From NCBI GenBank assembly GCA_030533445.1, contig CM060069.1, positions 28,893,337 to 28,957,336 on the forward strand: DNA of 64,000 nt, in the 5' to 3' direction. The notes below the pieces were generated by a model. It made no database searches. It was given only the letters and a program-made list of their open reading frames with translations, and was not told the origin of the DNA. Within the stretch, counting starts at the first letter, position 1. Each line of letters opens with the position of its first letter. Both the position numbers and the translations under genes were made by a program. This document shows positions 31,428 to 39,925 of this stretch, in pieces. The stretch is from Cyprinodon diabolis. Its lineage: Eukaryota; Chordata; Actinopteri; Cyprinodontiformes; Cyprinodontidae.

Positions 31428-32477
31428 ATGGACCCAGCAGAGAACCAGGCATGTGAACTCCTCAGCCCTCCCCATATACAGGAGTCTGACCTTTGGAGCT
31501 TTTTTTATGGGGAGAGAGAAGATTTTTTTTTGTTCTTGCCACCGCCATCAGCTCCAAGAGCCCCTCGGCGGGGGCTCCAAGCCTCCAAGGCCCCTCAGCA
31601 GGCGCTTCAAGCCTCCAAGGCCCCTAAGCGGGCGCTCCAGGCCTCCAAGGCACCTCAGTGGGCGCCCCAAGCCTTCAAGGCCCCCTCCATGGTGGTTCCT
31701 GTGCCGCAGTGGGCAGCCCCTTCGGACCCTGTTCCTGAGCCGCAGTGGGCGGCCCCGTCTGATCCTGTTCCTGAGCCGCAGTGGGCGGCCTCGTCTGATC
31801 CTGTTCCAGAGCCGCAGTCGACGGCTCCCTCTGAGCCTGTTCCAGAGCCGCAGTGGGCGGCCCCTTCCAAACCTGTTCCAGAGCCGCAGTGGACGGCTTC
31901 CTCTGAGCCTGTTGCAGAGCAACAGAAGCGGAGGCGGCGTCCTCCTCGGTGCATCCTGCTGAAGCAGAGGCGGCGTCCTCCTCGGTGCATCCTGCTGAAG
32001 CGGAGGCGTCGTCCTCCTCGGTGCATCCTGCTGAAGCGGAGGCGGCGTCCTCCTCGGTGCATCCTGCTGAAGCGGAGGCGGTGTCCTCCTCGGTGCATCC
32101 TGCTGAAGCAGAGGCGGCGTCCTCCTCCTAGGTTCCTGCAGCATTGGAGACGCCGGCCTCCAGAGCGTTTCTCTCAGCTCCGGCCCCACGGGCGGCATCC
32201 AGAGCGTCTCTCTCAGCTCCGGCCCCACGGCCGGCCTCCAGAGCGTCTCTCTCAGCTCCGGCCCCACGGCCGGCCTCCAGAGACTTTTTGTTGCCCTCAC
32301 CCACCCTGGGTGGGTTGTTTTGATTTTCGGACTCTGTTCTGTTTTTGTGCCTGGTTCCCCCTCCGCCCACCCTGGGTGGGTTGTTTTCAGTTTCTGGACA
32401 TTTTAGGGCGTCTGGGATCCGCCCTTAAGTGGGGGGTACGGTCAGGGTCCTGGTCTGATTCTTCCTGTTTTCCTTAG
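31428..32477 (+). CDS. Repeat-rich ORF of the non-autonomous LTR element
   Basis: An in-frame ATG at 31404 lies in the LTR end. I prefer 31428 (MDPAENQ), which sits 19 bp into the interior where a gag start is expected. The product of about 349 residues is not a recognisable gag: it has no zinc knuckle, protease or RT. After a 35-residue acidic N-terminus come four tandem blocks: 10-residue units near LQASKAP (31561-31680), 12-residue units near PVPEPQWAAPSD (31704-31919), 11-residue Arg-rich units near RRRRPPRCILLK (31924-32125) and 12-residue units near SQLRPHGRPPER (32157-32283). All are multiples of 3 bp, so the frame survives into the 3' LTR. Protein production is unproven. Confidence 0.45.
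   Translation: MDPAENQACELLSPPHIQESDLWSFFYGEREDFFLFLPPPSAPRAPRRGLQASKAPQQALQASKAPKRALQASKAPQWAPQAFKAPSMVVPVPQWAAPSDPVPEPQWAAPSDPVPEPQWAASSDPVPEPQSTAPSEPVPEPQWAAPSKPVPEPQWTASSEPVAEQQKRRRRPPRCILLKQRRRPPRCILLKRRRRPPRCILLKRRRRPPRCILLKRRRCPPRCILLKQRRRPPPRFLQHWRRRPPERFSQLRPHGRHPERLSQLRPHGRPPERLSQLRPHGRPPETFCCPHPPWVGCFDFRTLFCFCAWFPLRPPWVGCFQFLDILGRLGSALKWGVRSGSWSDSSCFP
31561..32283 (+). repeat. Four adjacent tandem-repeat arrays (30, 36, 33, 36 bp)
   Basis: The arrays are: four 30-bp units at 31561-31680 (core GGGCGCTCCAGGCCTCCAAG), about six 36-bp units at 31704-31919 (core GAGCCGCAGTGGGCGGCC), about six 33-bp units at 31924-32125 (core GAGGCGGCGTCCTCCTCGGT), and three to four 36-bp units at 32157-32283 (core CTCTCAGCTCCGGCCCCACG). 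GC content is far above the surroundings. Confidence 0.85.
32300..32380 (+). repeat. Two copies of the palindrome CCCACCCTGGGTGGG
   Basis: The 15-mer lies at 32300-32314 and 32366-32380. Each copy is followed by TTGTTTT, just upstream of the purine tract of the LTR element. Confidence 0.85.
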
Positions 32478-32865
32478 TTATCCATTTGTTGTCCTCTGCT
32501 TCCCTCTTGTGTCCTCCCTTGCTCTGTTTCTCTGTCCTGCCAAGCACCTGTTGCCAATTTCCTCGTCAGCTCTCTCTCTGTCTCTGTCCCCTTTAAAAGC
32601 CCTCCCTGTTCAGTTCCTGTTTGCTGGATCCTCGTCAAACATCCCGTCTTGCTTCCTGTCTGTTATCTGCCTGCCCTGTCTCGTCTCTCCCTGGCTTCTA
32701 GTTTTGATTTACCCCTGATGTCTCCTTGGTTCAGGTTCGTTTGCTGTTTTTCTGTTGGACTCTGATTCCTGCCCCTGGTTCTGTGAACCAAAATAAACAG
32801 GCTTTATTTACCTCTGCCTAATGGTCTCTGCGTTTGGGTCCTCCACACAAACACCGTTCATGACA
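32440..32865 (+). repeat. 3' LTR
   Basis: 426 bp, same length as the 5' LTR, with nine observed substitutions and no indels seen. Its first base is G instead of T. Ends TTCATGACA before the GCTTC duplication. Confidence 0.85.
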
Positions 32866-32870
32866 GCTTC

Positions 32871-34046
32871 AACTTTAATATGTAAAAGACTACGTAATTG
32901 TGTTAGCTATCTTAACAGATACATTTTAACACAGTAGATATTTACGCAATCACAATGTATGTAGTCATGCAGAGCACTTGTTTTGTGGGTGTGGGTGGGG
33001 GTAGACAAAATGACTCATACAGTCCTTTGTGAAATCTTATTTTCATTCCTTTAAAATGACTTTATTAAAATAACAATAAGCTAACACATTAAAAGTGATT
33101 TGACAAAAGTGGTAATAGAAACAATATTTATTGTTATCAATTTAAATGCATGTTTTTGTTCTACAAAGAACATTTCACTGATCTGATCAAACAACACTTT
33201 TAAATGGCTTAGTTTCACAGAATGCTAAATCTCTGGTCAACAAAGGAAGGCATAAAATCAAAACAATAGAACAAATCTGATGCTTTGTTTTAGAATCCTT
33301 GATCCTGTATGTATGTAAACGCCTTAAATAGTAATCACAGTTATTGATTATACTGCCTCTGGTGATGAAATGGTAATCACCAGATTCAAAACATTGATCC
33401 AGTTGGAACATATCTGTCCTTGGATAAAAGAAAAGAGCAGCAGCAAAGATGAATCTCAATCACTGGCTTCTTGCCTGCAGATACATCACTGGTTGTACGT
33501 ATTTCACTCAACAAGTAATATATACAATAGTATGTTTAAAGCGATATTCATGGGCAGTGAAGTGGCTCCTTTGCATTCTGAATGCAAAATATTATTGTAA
33601 GAATCTATTTTTCCCTATGAAACATTAAAAATAAATAATCTAGCACATAAGAAATGTGGTCCCATCTAATTCTTTCATCCTCATAGTTGATTATCTTGAC
33701 TTCTAGAAGCTAAGTTGTGGTTGTGCTTTCTTGACATCTTGTGCTTTATTGCAATCTCCATGACAGAGAGAGGTGAAAAGTGATTGAATGATTCAAGACA
33801 GGCATAACATATTTTACACATGGAATTCAACTAAACAGTGCAATAAGTCTTTGCCGAAGTCCTTTTCCTAATTCTTGAGTATTCCATGTTCTCCTGAGAT
33901 GTTTAAAAGCCACATTTATGTAAATAATAAATGGTGCACCATTTGTGCAAGGAGTTCAGCATGTGAGTGTAGAGATCTCAGAGAACCATCAATACACATC
34001 CCACTGGGAATTTTTCAACTAGGTCTCAAATCAAAAACAAATGTAC
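32871..34046. other. AT-rich spacer unique to duplication copy 1
   Basis: No gene was recognised. This stretch and most of the LTR element are missing from duplication copy 2. Confidence 0.4.
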
Positions 34047-34088
34047 TGATTCATCAAATTCACATGTTTTTTTGTTATTCACTTGTTA

Positions 34089-34168
34089 TCTATCTATCTA
34101 TCCATCCATCCATCCATCCATCCATCCATCCATCCATCCATCCATCCATCCATCCATCCATCCATCCA
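34089..34168 (+). repeat. (ATCT)n(ATCC)n microsatellite
   Basis: Three to four ATCT units followed by about 17 ATCC units. Near-identical arrays occur at 34427-34502 and 36861-36938 because the surrounding segment was duplicated. Confidence 0.95.
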
Positions 34169-34210
34169 ATAAAAAATGAAAGAAGCACTCAACACATCTG
34201 AATACTTTGT

Positions 34211-34384
34211 TCTCTGCTGCCCTCTTGTGTCCTCCCTTGCTCTGTTTCTCTGTCCTGCCAAGCAACTGTTGCCAATTTCCTCGTCAGCTCTCTCTCTGTC
34301 TCTGTCCCCTTTAAAAGCCCTCCCTGTTCAGTTCCTGTTTGCTGGATCCTCGTCAAACATCCCGTCTTGCTTCCTGTCTGTTAC
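34211..34384 (+). repeat. Displaced LTR fragment
   Basis: The sequence matches the 5' LTR interval of about 31037-31210 and ends abruptly at CTGTCTGTTAC, where TGATTCATCAAATTCAC begins. The same junction exists at 36821/36822. On its left it is joined to a duplicated Tc1-like end (ACTTTGT/TCTCTGCTGCC). Confidence 0.85.
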
Positions 34385-34426
34385 TGATTCATCAAATTCA
34401 CATGTTTTTTTGTTATTCACTTGTTA

Positions 34427-34502
34427 TCTATCTATCTATCCATCCATCCATCCATCCATCCATCCATCCATCCATCCATCCATCCATCCATCCATCCATC
34501 CA
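34427..34502 (+). repeat. (ATCT)n(ATCC)n microsatellite, second array
   Basis: Same structure as 34089-34168, within the local duplication of 34047-34210. Confidence 0.95.
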
Positions 34503-35486
34503 ATAAAAAATGAAAGAAGCACTCAACACATCTGAATACTTTGTTCTGTACAAACTTGAATGTGCTGACAACAAAAACACAACAAAATCATAATTGGCAA
34601 TCAAATGTGTTAACCACTGGATGCTTGGAATTAGGAGTTACACACAAAATTGAAGTGGAAAACACTAATGTCCTTTAAACAGGTCAAATTATTATCACTA
34701 TTGTATGTGGCCTCCAGGTTCCTTTATGACCTTCCTAAAATAGGGATGTCATATTGTCTTTGCCATTGCCAAATGACAATAGCAGTTGTCAAAGTCTAAG
34801 TCTACAACACCTGGGGCTGCTTTTTATGAGCTGACGGATGATATCTGAGGGATCTCCTCCCAGACGTGGACTAAAGCATCCGCCAACTCCTTGATAGTCT
34901 GTGGTGATGGTAGAGGATGATCGAGACATGATGTCCCAGATATGCTCAATCAGATTAGGGTCTGAGGAACAGGTGGCCCAGTACATAGCTTCAATGCCTT
35001 GATCTTGCAGAAACCTGCTGAAACACTCCAGTCACATGAGGTCTAGCATTGTCCAGTATTAAGAAGGCCAGGGGCCAACTACACCAGCATATGTTCTCAC
35101 AAGGGGTGTGAGGATCTCATCTTGGTACTTAATGGCAGTCATTATACCTCTGGCAAACATATGGAGGGCTGTCCGGCTGTCATACCATCTTCATGAAGTT
35201 GTTTTCTAGCTGTATGTCCAGACTGATGCACATTTGTGACCTGCTGGAGGTCATTTTGCAGGGCTCTGGCAGTGACCCTACTGTTCCTCCTTGCACAAAG
35301 GCAGAGGAAGTGGTCCTATTGCTGGCTCTCCTCCACTCTGGATGGCAGAGATTAGGGAACTGGAGACAACTAGTCATTTCTAGCCACTGAACCTGGTGAG
35401 TTCAATTTACATAGATAAACCAGATTGGAATCACCTGGTTCAGTGGCTAGGTAGAACAAAAACATGACATAGAAATGACTTGTTGA
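34503..35486 (-). mobile_element. Tc1-like transposon, truncated copy
   Basis: On the minus strand the segment carries the 3' half of a Tc1-like transposase gene. A frame at 34789-34986 contains SDPNLIEHIWDIMSRS, the region of the third catalytic acidic residue, and ends IIRQLIKSSPRCCRLRL. Blocks such as GGTCATTTTGCAGGGCTCTG near 35247 match the linker region. The copy stops at 35486 inside a foldback insertion and is joined directly to another duplicated block. Its collinear twin at 36939-38348 is more complete. Confidence 0.7.
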
Positions 35487-35494
35487 GTAAAAGA

Positions 35495-36066
35495 GTAAAA
35501 GTAAAAGAGCAGAGAAACAAGAACTCAAGGTTTGCTCCAGCACTACTAGGAAAGACTGCTACAGAAGGAGACTGCCCCACTAGAATAATTTATAGAGGAG
35601 ACATAGTAAGGAAGCAGAAGTGGCATGTTCAACCACTTAAACCACCTGCGTTGAACTACAATGTTAAGTTTGACTAATACATGAGGCATCTCTTTTTTTC
35701 CAACCTAAAACATGCCCATCTAAAACTTCTCCAATCAAAGTACATTAACCGTACATCTGACCAGAAAAAAGTTCTGCCCTGACAATGTGTCGACAACAAG
35801 CCCCGAGGCCCCCACGAAAGGGCTGAGAGAGAAAACATGATGTCATCAAGAAAAAATGTCTTATGGAGTGTTGCAGGAGCCTTTAGACTCACCCTTCCAC
35901 CCTACTCGCTCTCTCTCTCTCTTTGTGCTACACTGACCTGATTCATCCAGATAAATATGGATGAAGTAGTGAGATTCAGCACATTCTTTAGAAGAAAATA
36001 CACCAGATATGGTAAAATTATGTGCATTCAAACAACTTAACATACTTAAAAAACAATAACATACTT
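35495..36066. repeat. Duplicated single-copy block (pair of 39356-39925)
   Basis: About 570 bp nearly identical to 39356-39925, including short mirrored ORFs on both strands. One visible difference is CTCTCTCTCTCTTTG against CTCTCTCTGTCTTTG. No domain was recognised. Confidence 0.8.
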
Positions 36067-36594
36067 ATCTAGACTAAGATGGTGTAACCCTTTGGAGGAC
36101 TGAGAAACTTTTAATCTTAATTAAAAATAATCTACAGACAGACGAGGATGAGTACTTTCAACTAGCAAGTTATCCTAAGCTCTTAAAGGCAGTTGTATTT
36201 GCAGAACCAGTTAGGTTTAGGAGTCGAGTACTCTTTTAAACACAGTCATGTATTTTTTGTTGTTGTTTTTAATGGCCTTTACCTTTCCTTCATTTCAATT
36301 TATAATTGATGATAAATGATTCATTAATGTGTTGTTTGTATGTATTTTGCAACTTACAAAGCTTTAGTTTATCTTTAACATATAATGAATGTGTCTGCCT
36401 ATGTTAAAGCCCCTATGGCCCCAAGTAACATAGTGTGACCTGCAGCTGAAGTATATGGGACAAAGTCATATTTCCCCCAAATCTTGGTTTGAAATAAAAC
36501 AAAATCAATTGTACACATCTATTTGTCTTTATTAAAATTATGCAGTTTTGCCAGTTGTCCCTCAGGGCATTTACTTTAATAGCACAATTGCTTC

Positions 36595-36821
36595 TGTCAG
36601 GGTCCTGGTCTGATTGTTCCTGTTTTCCTTAGTTATCCATTTGTTGTCCTCTGCTGCCCTCTTGTGTCCTCCCTTGCTCTGTTTCTCTGTCCTGCCAAGC
36701 AACTGTTGCCAATTTCCTCGTCAGCTCTCTCTCTGTCTCTGTCCCCTTTAAAAGCCCTCCCTGTTCAGTTCCTGTTTGCTGGATCCTCGTCAAACATCCC
36801 GTCTTGCTTCCTGTCTGTTAC
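36595..36821 (+). repeat. Truncated 5' LTR in duplication copy 2
   Basis: Begins TGTCAGGGTCC after the same flank (AATTGCTTC) as the complete element and breaks at CTGTCTGTTAC. The shared flank shows it descends from the same insertion event. Confidence 0.85.
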
Positions 36822-36860
36822 TGATTCATCAAATTCACATGTTTTTTTGTTATTCACTTG

Positions 36861-36938
36861 TTATCTATCTATCTATCCATCCATCATCCATCCATCCATC
36901 CATCCATCCATCCATCCATCCATCCATCCATCCATCCA
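36861..36938 (+). repeat. (ATCT)n(ATCC)n microsatellite, third array
   Basis: Third copy of the array, with one irregular ATC unit near 36887. Confidence 0.95.
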
Positions 36939-38348
36939 ATAAAAAATGAAAGAAGCACTCAACACATCTGAATACTTTGTTCTGTACAAACTTGAATGTG
37001 CTGACAACAAAAACACAACAAAATCATAATTGGCAATCAAATGTGTTAACCACTGGATGCTTGGAATTAGGAGTTACACACAAAATTGAAGTGGAAAACA
37101 CTAATGTCCTTTAAACAGGTCAAATTATTATCACTATTGTATGTGGCCTCCAGGTTCCTTTATGACCTTCCTAAAATAGGGATGTCATATTGTCTTTGCC
37201 ATTGCCAAATGACAATAGCAGTTGTCAAAGTCTAAGTCTACAACACCTGGGGCTGCTTTTTATGAGCTGACGGATGATATCTGAGGGATCTCCTCCCAGA
37301 CGTGGACTAAAGCATCCGCCAACTCCTTGATAGTCTGTGGTGATGGTAGAGGATGATCGAGACATGATGTCCCAGATATGCTCAATCAGATTAGGGTCTG
37401 AGGAACAGGTGGCCCAGTACATAGCTTCAATGCCTTGATCTTGCAGAAACCTGCTGAAACACTCCAGTCACATGAGGTCTAGCATTGTCCAGTATTAAGA
37501 AGGCCAGGGGCCAACTACACCAGCATATGTTCTCACAAGGGGTGTGAGGATCTCATCTTGGTACTTAATGGCAGTCATTATACCTCTGGCAAACATATGG
37601 AGGGCTGTCCGGCTGTCATACCATCTTCATGAAGTTGTTTTCTAGCTGTATGTCCAGACTGATGCACATTTGTGACCTGCTGGAGGTCATTTTGCAGGGC
37701 TCTGGCAGTGACCCTACTGTTCCTCCTTGCACAAAGGCAGAGGAAGTGGTCCTATTGCTGGCTCTCCTCCACTCTGGATGGCAGAGATTAGGGAACTGGA
37801 GACAACTAGTCATTTCTAGCCACTGAACCTGGTGAGTTCAATTTACATAGATAAACCAGATTGGAATCACCTGGTTCAGTGGCTAGGTAGAACAAAAACA
37901 TGACATAGAAATGACTTGTTGACTCCAGATCCCCCATCTCTGCTGCCTGGTGTACTGGCCTGTCTCCCGGCAGTGCGTCCAGCCTCTGGACACTACTATG
38001 AAAGACACAGTAAACCTTGCCACAGCTTGCGTTGTTGTGCCATCCTGGATGAGCTGCACTACGCGAGCCCCTTTTGTGAGTTGTTGACTCCATCTCATGT
38101 TACCACGAGTTTGAAAGCACCATCAACATTCAAAAGGACCCTACCTGCAGAACCACCGCTTGATTGAGTGCTTGTTACTAATTGCCAATAATCTCCACCA
38201 GTTCTCTATTACATTTGCACAACAGCATGTAAAATTGATTGTCAATCAGTGGTTATTCCTAAGTGGGCAGTTTAATTTCATAGAAGTTGGATATAACTGA
38301 AGATATATTGTATTTTTGCCTGTTCTCTTCATTTTTTTTATCAGTGTA
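36939..38348 (-). mobile_element. Tc1-like transposon, decayed but nearly full length
   Basis: The 3' part repeats 34503-35486. The 5' part, on the minus strand from about 38098, encodes [20 protein letters not shown] followed by TTQAVARF, the first helix-turn-helix. The right end finishes TCAGTGTA at 38341-38348, with a TA that fits the Tc1 target. The left terminal repeat is eroded next to the ATCC array (AAAAAATGAAAGAAGCACTC). The middle of the gene, including the first two catalytic residues, seems deleted, and a foldback insert sits at 37780-37947. Confidence 0.7.
37780..37947. mobile_element. Foldback (palindromic) insert in the Tc1-like element
   Basis: GGCAGAGATTAGGGAACTGG on the left pairs imperfectly with the complement of CCCCCATCTCTGCTGCC on the right. 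Inside, AGTCATTTCTA pairs with TAGAAATGACT, and GCCACTGAACCTGGTGA with TCACCTGGTTCAGTGGC. It could be a small MITE, or an inverted duplication made during decay of the host element. The truncated twin at 35341-35486 keeps only the left part. Confidence 0.55.
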
Positions 38349-39355
38349 CTATATATACACTATAGTATAAACTATTATATGTAGTTTATAGTTTTTGAAA
38401 GCATCACACTATAAACCATCTATGTAATTAAACACTCAAAAAGTTAAGCATCTATTTTCCATAAATTACCGCAGCAATGAATGGCAGATCCTTAATTCTA
38501 GTCTAAAGAAAATGAAGATGCTTTGGCATGACCTCATGGATGACCTTCATGCTTTAAGTTTACCAAAAAAAAAAAAAAAAAAAAAAGGAAAAAAAAAACA
38601 GCACTTACTGCAGCTGAAAAAAATAAACAAAATTCTGGGCTTTATTAAAACTAAGATGGTTTAACCTTATGGATAACTGAAAACCTTTAATCTTAATGAA
38701 AGCGCCCCTATTTCAATCTTTGCTTTTACTTGGCAACTTTGGCAACTTTGGGATATTGCTGACATTATTTTTAAACACTTATGAATACTTAAAATTGATA
38801 TTTGAATCTTTTGCCTGCCCTTGGCTTTTGCACTGACCGGTGCAGCTGCATTTAGTCATGATAGCCAAACATTTGGTGCATTAAATGGAAGGAAAAAGAT
38901 CAAGGCTCATTTTAAGTGTCCACTCAGAGTGCACTAACTTGCACTAAGAATTTCCTGGAAGTGATTTGGGTTAAGACTGATTTAGTAACAGTGACTTTGA
39001 ACAAGGTGTGGGTAAAAAGTTTTATCCTATTGAGGAGGTTGGTTTGACTCCATTGCTAAGTGTGTTAGAGTTCAAATTTATTATGTGAAATGATGAGAAC
39101 ATAAGATAAATATAAATATTACTAAGAAATGTACATATTAGACTAAGAAATGTGTTAGTCGCAATGATGGAACTTTATCATTGTGTCAGCCATAATGACC
39201 TTATTTTCTAATAGCTGCAGTTCACTATTACACACTTTTTTTTACATTAGGCCATTACAAGTTAGTGACCCTTTCCTTTAGGGCTTATAAATAAGTACAT
39301 TGCAAGGATGAGAAAAAACGAGAGAGCAAGCGGAGCACAGGGCAGACTGAGATGT
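38349..39355. other. AT-rich spacer with a diverged copy of the 30420-30530 block
   Basis: The stretch AATTCTGGGCTTTATTAAAA near 38630 followed by CTAAGATGGTTTAACC resembles 30443-30480. An older, more diverged copy of the duplicated block may therefore lie here. A poly(A) run occupies about 38565-38600. No gene was recognised. Confidence 0.45.
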
Positions 39356-39925
39356 GAAAGTAAAAGAGCAGAGAAACAAGAACTCAAGGTTTGCTCCAGC
39401 ACTACTAGGAAAGACTGCTACAGAAGGAGACTGCCCCACTAGAATAATTTATAGAGGAGACATAGTAAGGAAGCAGAAGTGGCATGTTCAACCACTTAAA
39501 CCACCTGCGTTGAACTACAATGTTAAGTTTGACTAATACATGAGGCATCTCTTTTTTTCCAACCTAAAACATGCCCATCTAAAACTTCTCCAATCAAAGT
39601 ACATTAACCGTACATCTGACCAGAAAAAAGTTCTGCCCTGACAATGTGTCGACAACAAGCCCCGAGGCCCCCACGAAAGGGCTGAGAGAGAAAACATGAT
39701 GTCATCAAGAAAAAATGTCTTATGGAGTGTTGCAGGAGCCTTTAGACTCACCCTTCCACCCTACTCGCTCTCTCTCTGTCTTTGTGCTACACTGACCTGA
39801 TTCATCCAGATAAATATGGATGAAGTAGTGAGATTCAGCACATTCTTTAGAAGAAAATACACCAGATATGGTAAAATTATGTGCATTCAAACAACTTAAC
39901 ATACTTAAAAAACAATAACATACTT
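39356..39925. repeat. Duplicated single-copy block (pair of 35495-36066)
   Basis: Near-identical to 35495-36066. Its left flank (GGCAGACTGAGATGTG) differs, marking the deletion breakpoint in copy 1. Confidence 0.8.

Larger units (their letters stand above)
30984..32865 (+). mobile_element. Non-autonomous LTR retrotransposon with repeat-built ORF
   Basis: Two 426-bp LTRs flank a 1030-bp interior, and GCTTC is duplicated exactly at 30979-30983 and 32866-32870. The 5' LTR starts TGTCAGGGTCC; the 3' LTR starts GGTCAGGG (T to G) and ends TTCATGACA. I count nine mismatches between the LTRs, about 98% identity. A purine tract AAGTGGGGGG precedes the 3' LTR, and no TGG-type primer site follows the 5' LTR. 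No protease, RT, RNase H or integrase is present, so it must depend on another element's enzymes. LTR style is close to fish Ty3/Gypsy elements (inference). Confidence 0.85.
30454..36066. repeat. Tandem segmental duplication, copy 1
   Basis: Copy 1 runs from CTAGACTTAGATGGTGTAAC (about 30457) to ACAATAACATACTT (36066). It matches copy 2 (36063-39925) in three collinear blocks: 30454-31210 with 36063-36821, 34385-35486 with 36822-37922, and 35495-36066 with 39356-39925. Copy 1 uniquely holds most of the LTR element and 32866-34384. It lacks the counterpart of 37923-39355. Confidence 0.8.
36063..39925. repeat. Tandem segmental duplication, copy 2
   Basis: This copy abuts copy 1 directly at ACATACTT/ATCTAG (36066). 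It retains the pre-LTR flank and 227 bp of the 5' LTR (36595-36821), then jumps to the segment equivalent to 34385. It keeps 37923-39355, which copy 1 lost. Confidence 0.8.

Noticed and set aside
31949..32131. Alternative-frame ORF with HPAEAEAASSSV repeats
   Set aside because: It is a second reading of the same 33-bp array with no start context or domain.
31548..32300. 250-codon minus-strand ORF and 147-codon minus-strand ORF
   Set aside because: They are antisense shadows of the triplet-phased tandem repeats in the LTR element; any frame without a stop in one unit stays open.
34089..34502. Regularly spaced repeats considered as a CRISPR-like array
   Set aside because: They are plain tetranucleotide microsatellites without spacers, in a vertebrate-like sequence.
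33875..34535. Ser/Ile/His/Pro-rich ORFs ([12 protein letters not shown])
   Set aside because: They are translations of the ATCC microsatellite plus LTR fragment, not proteins.
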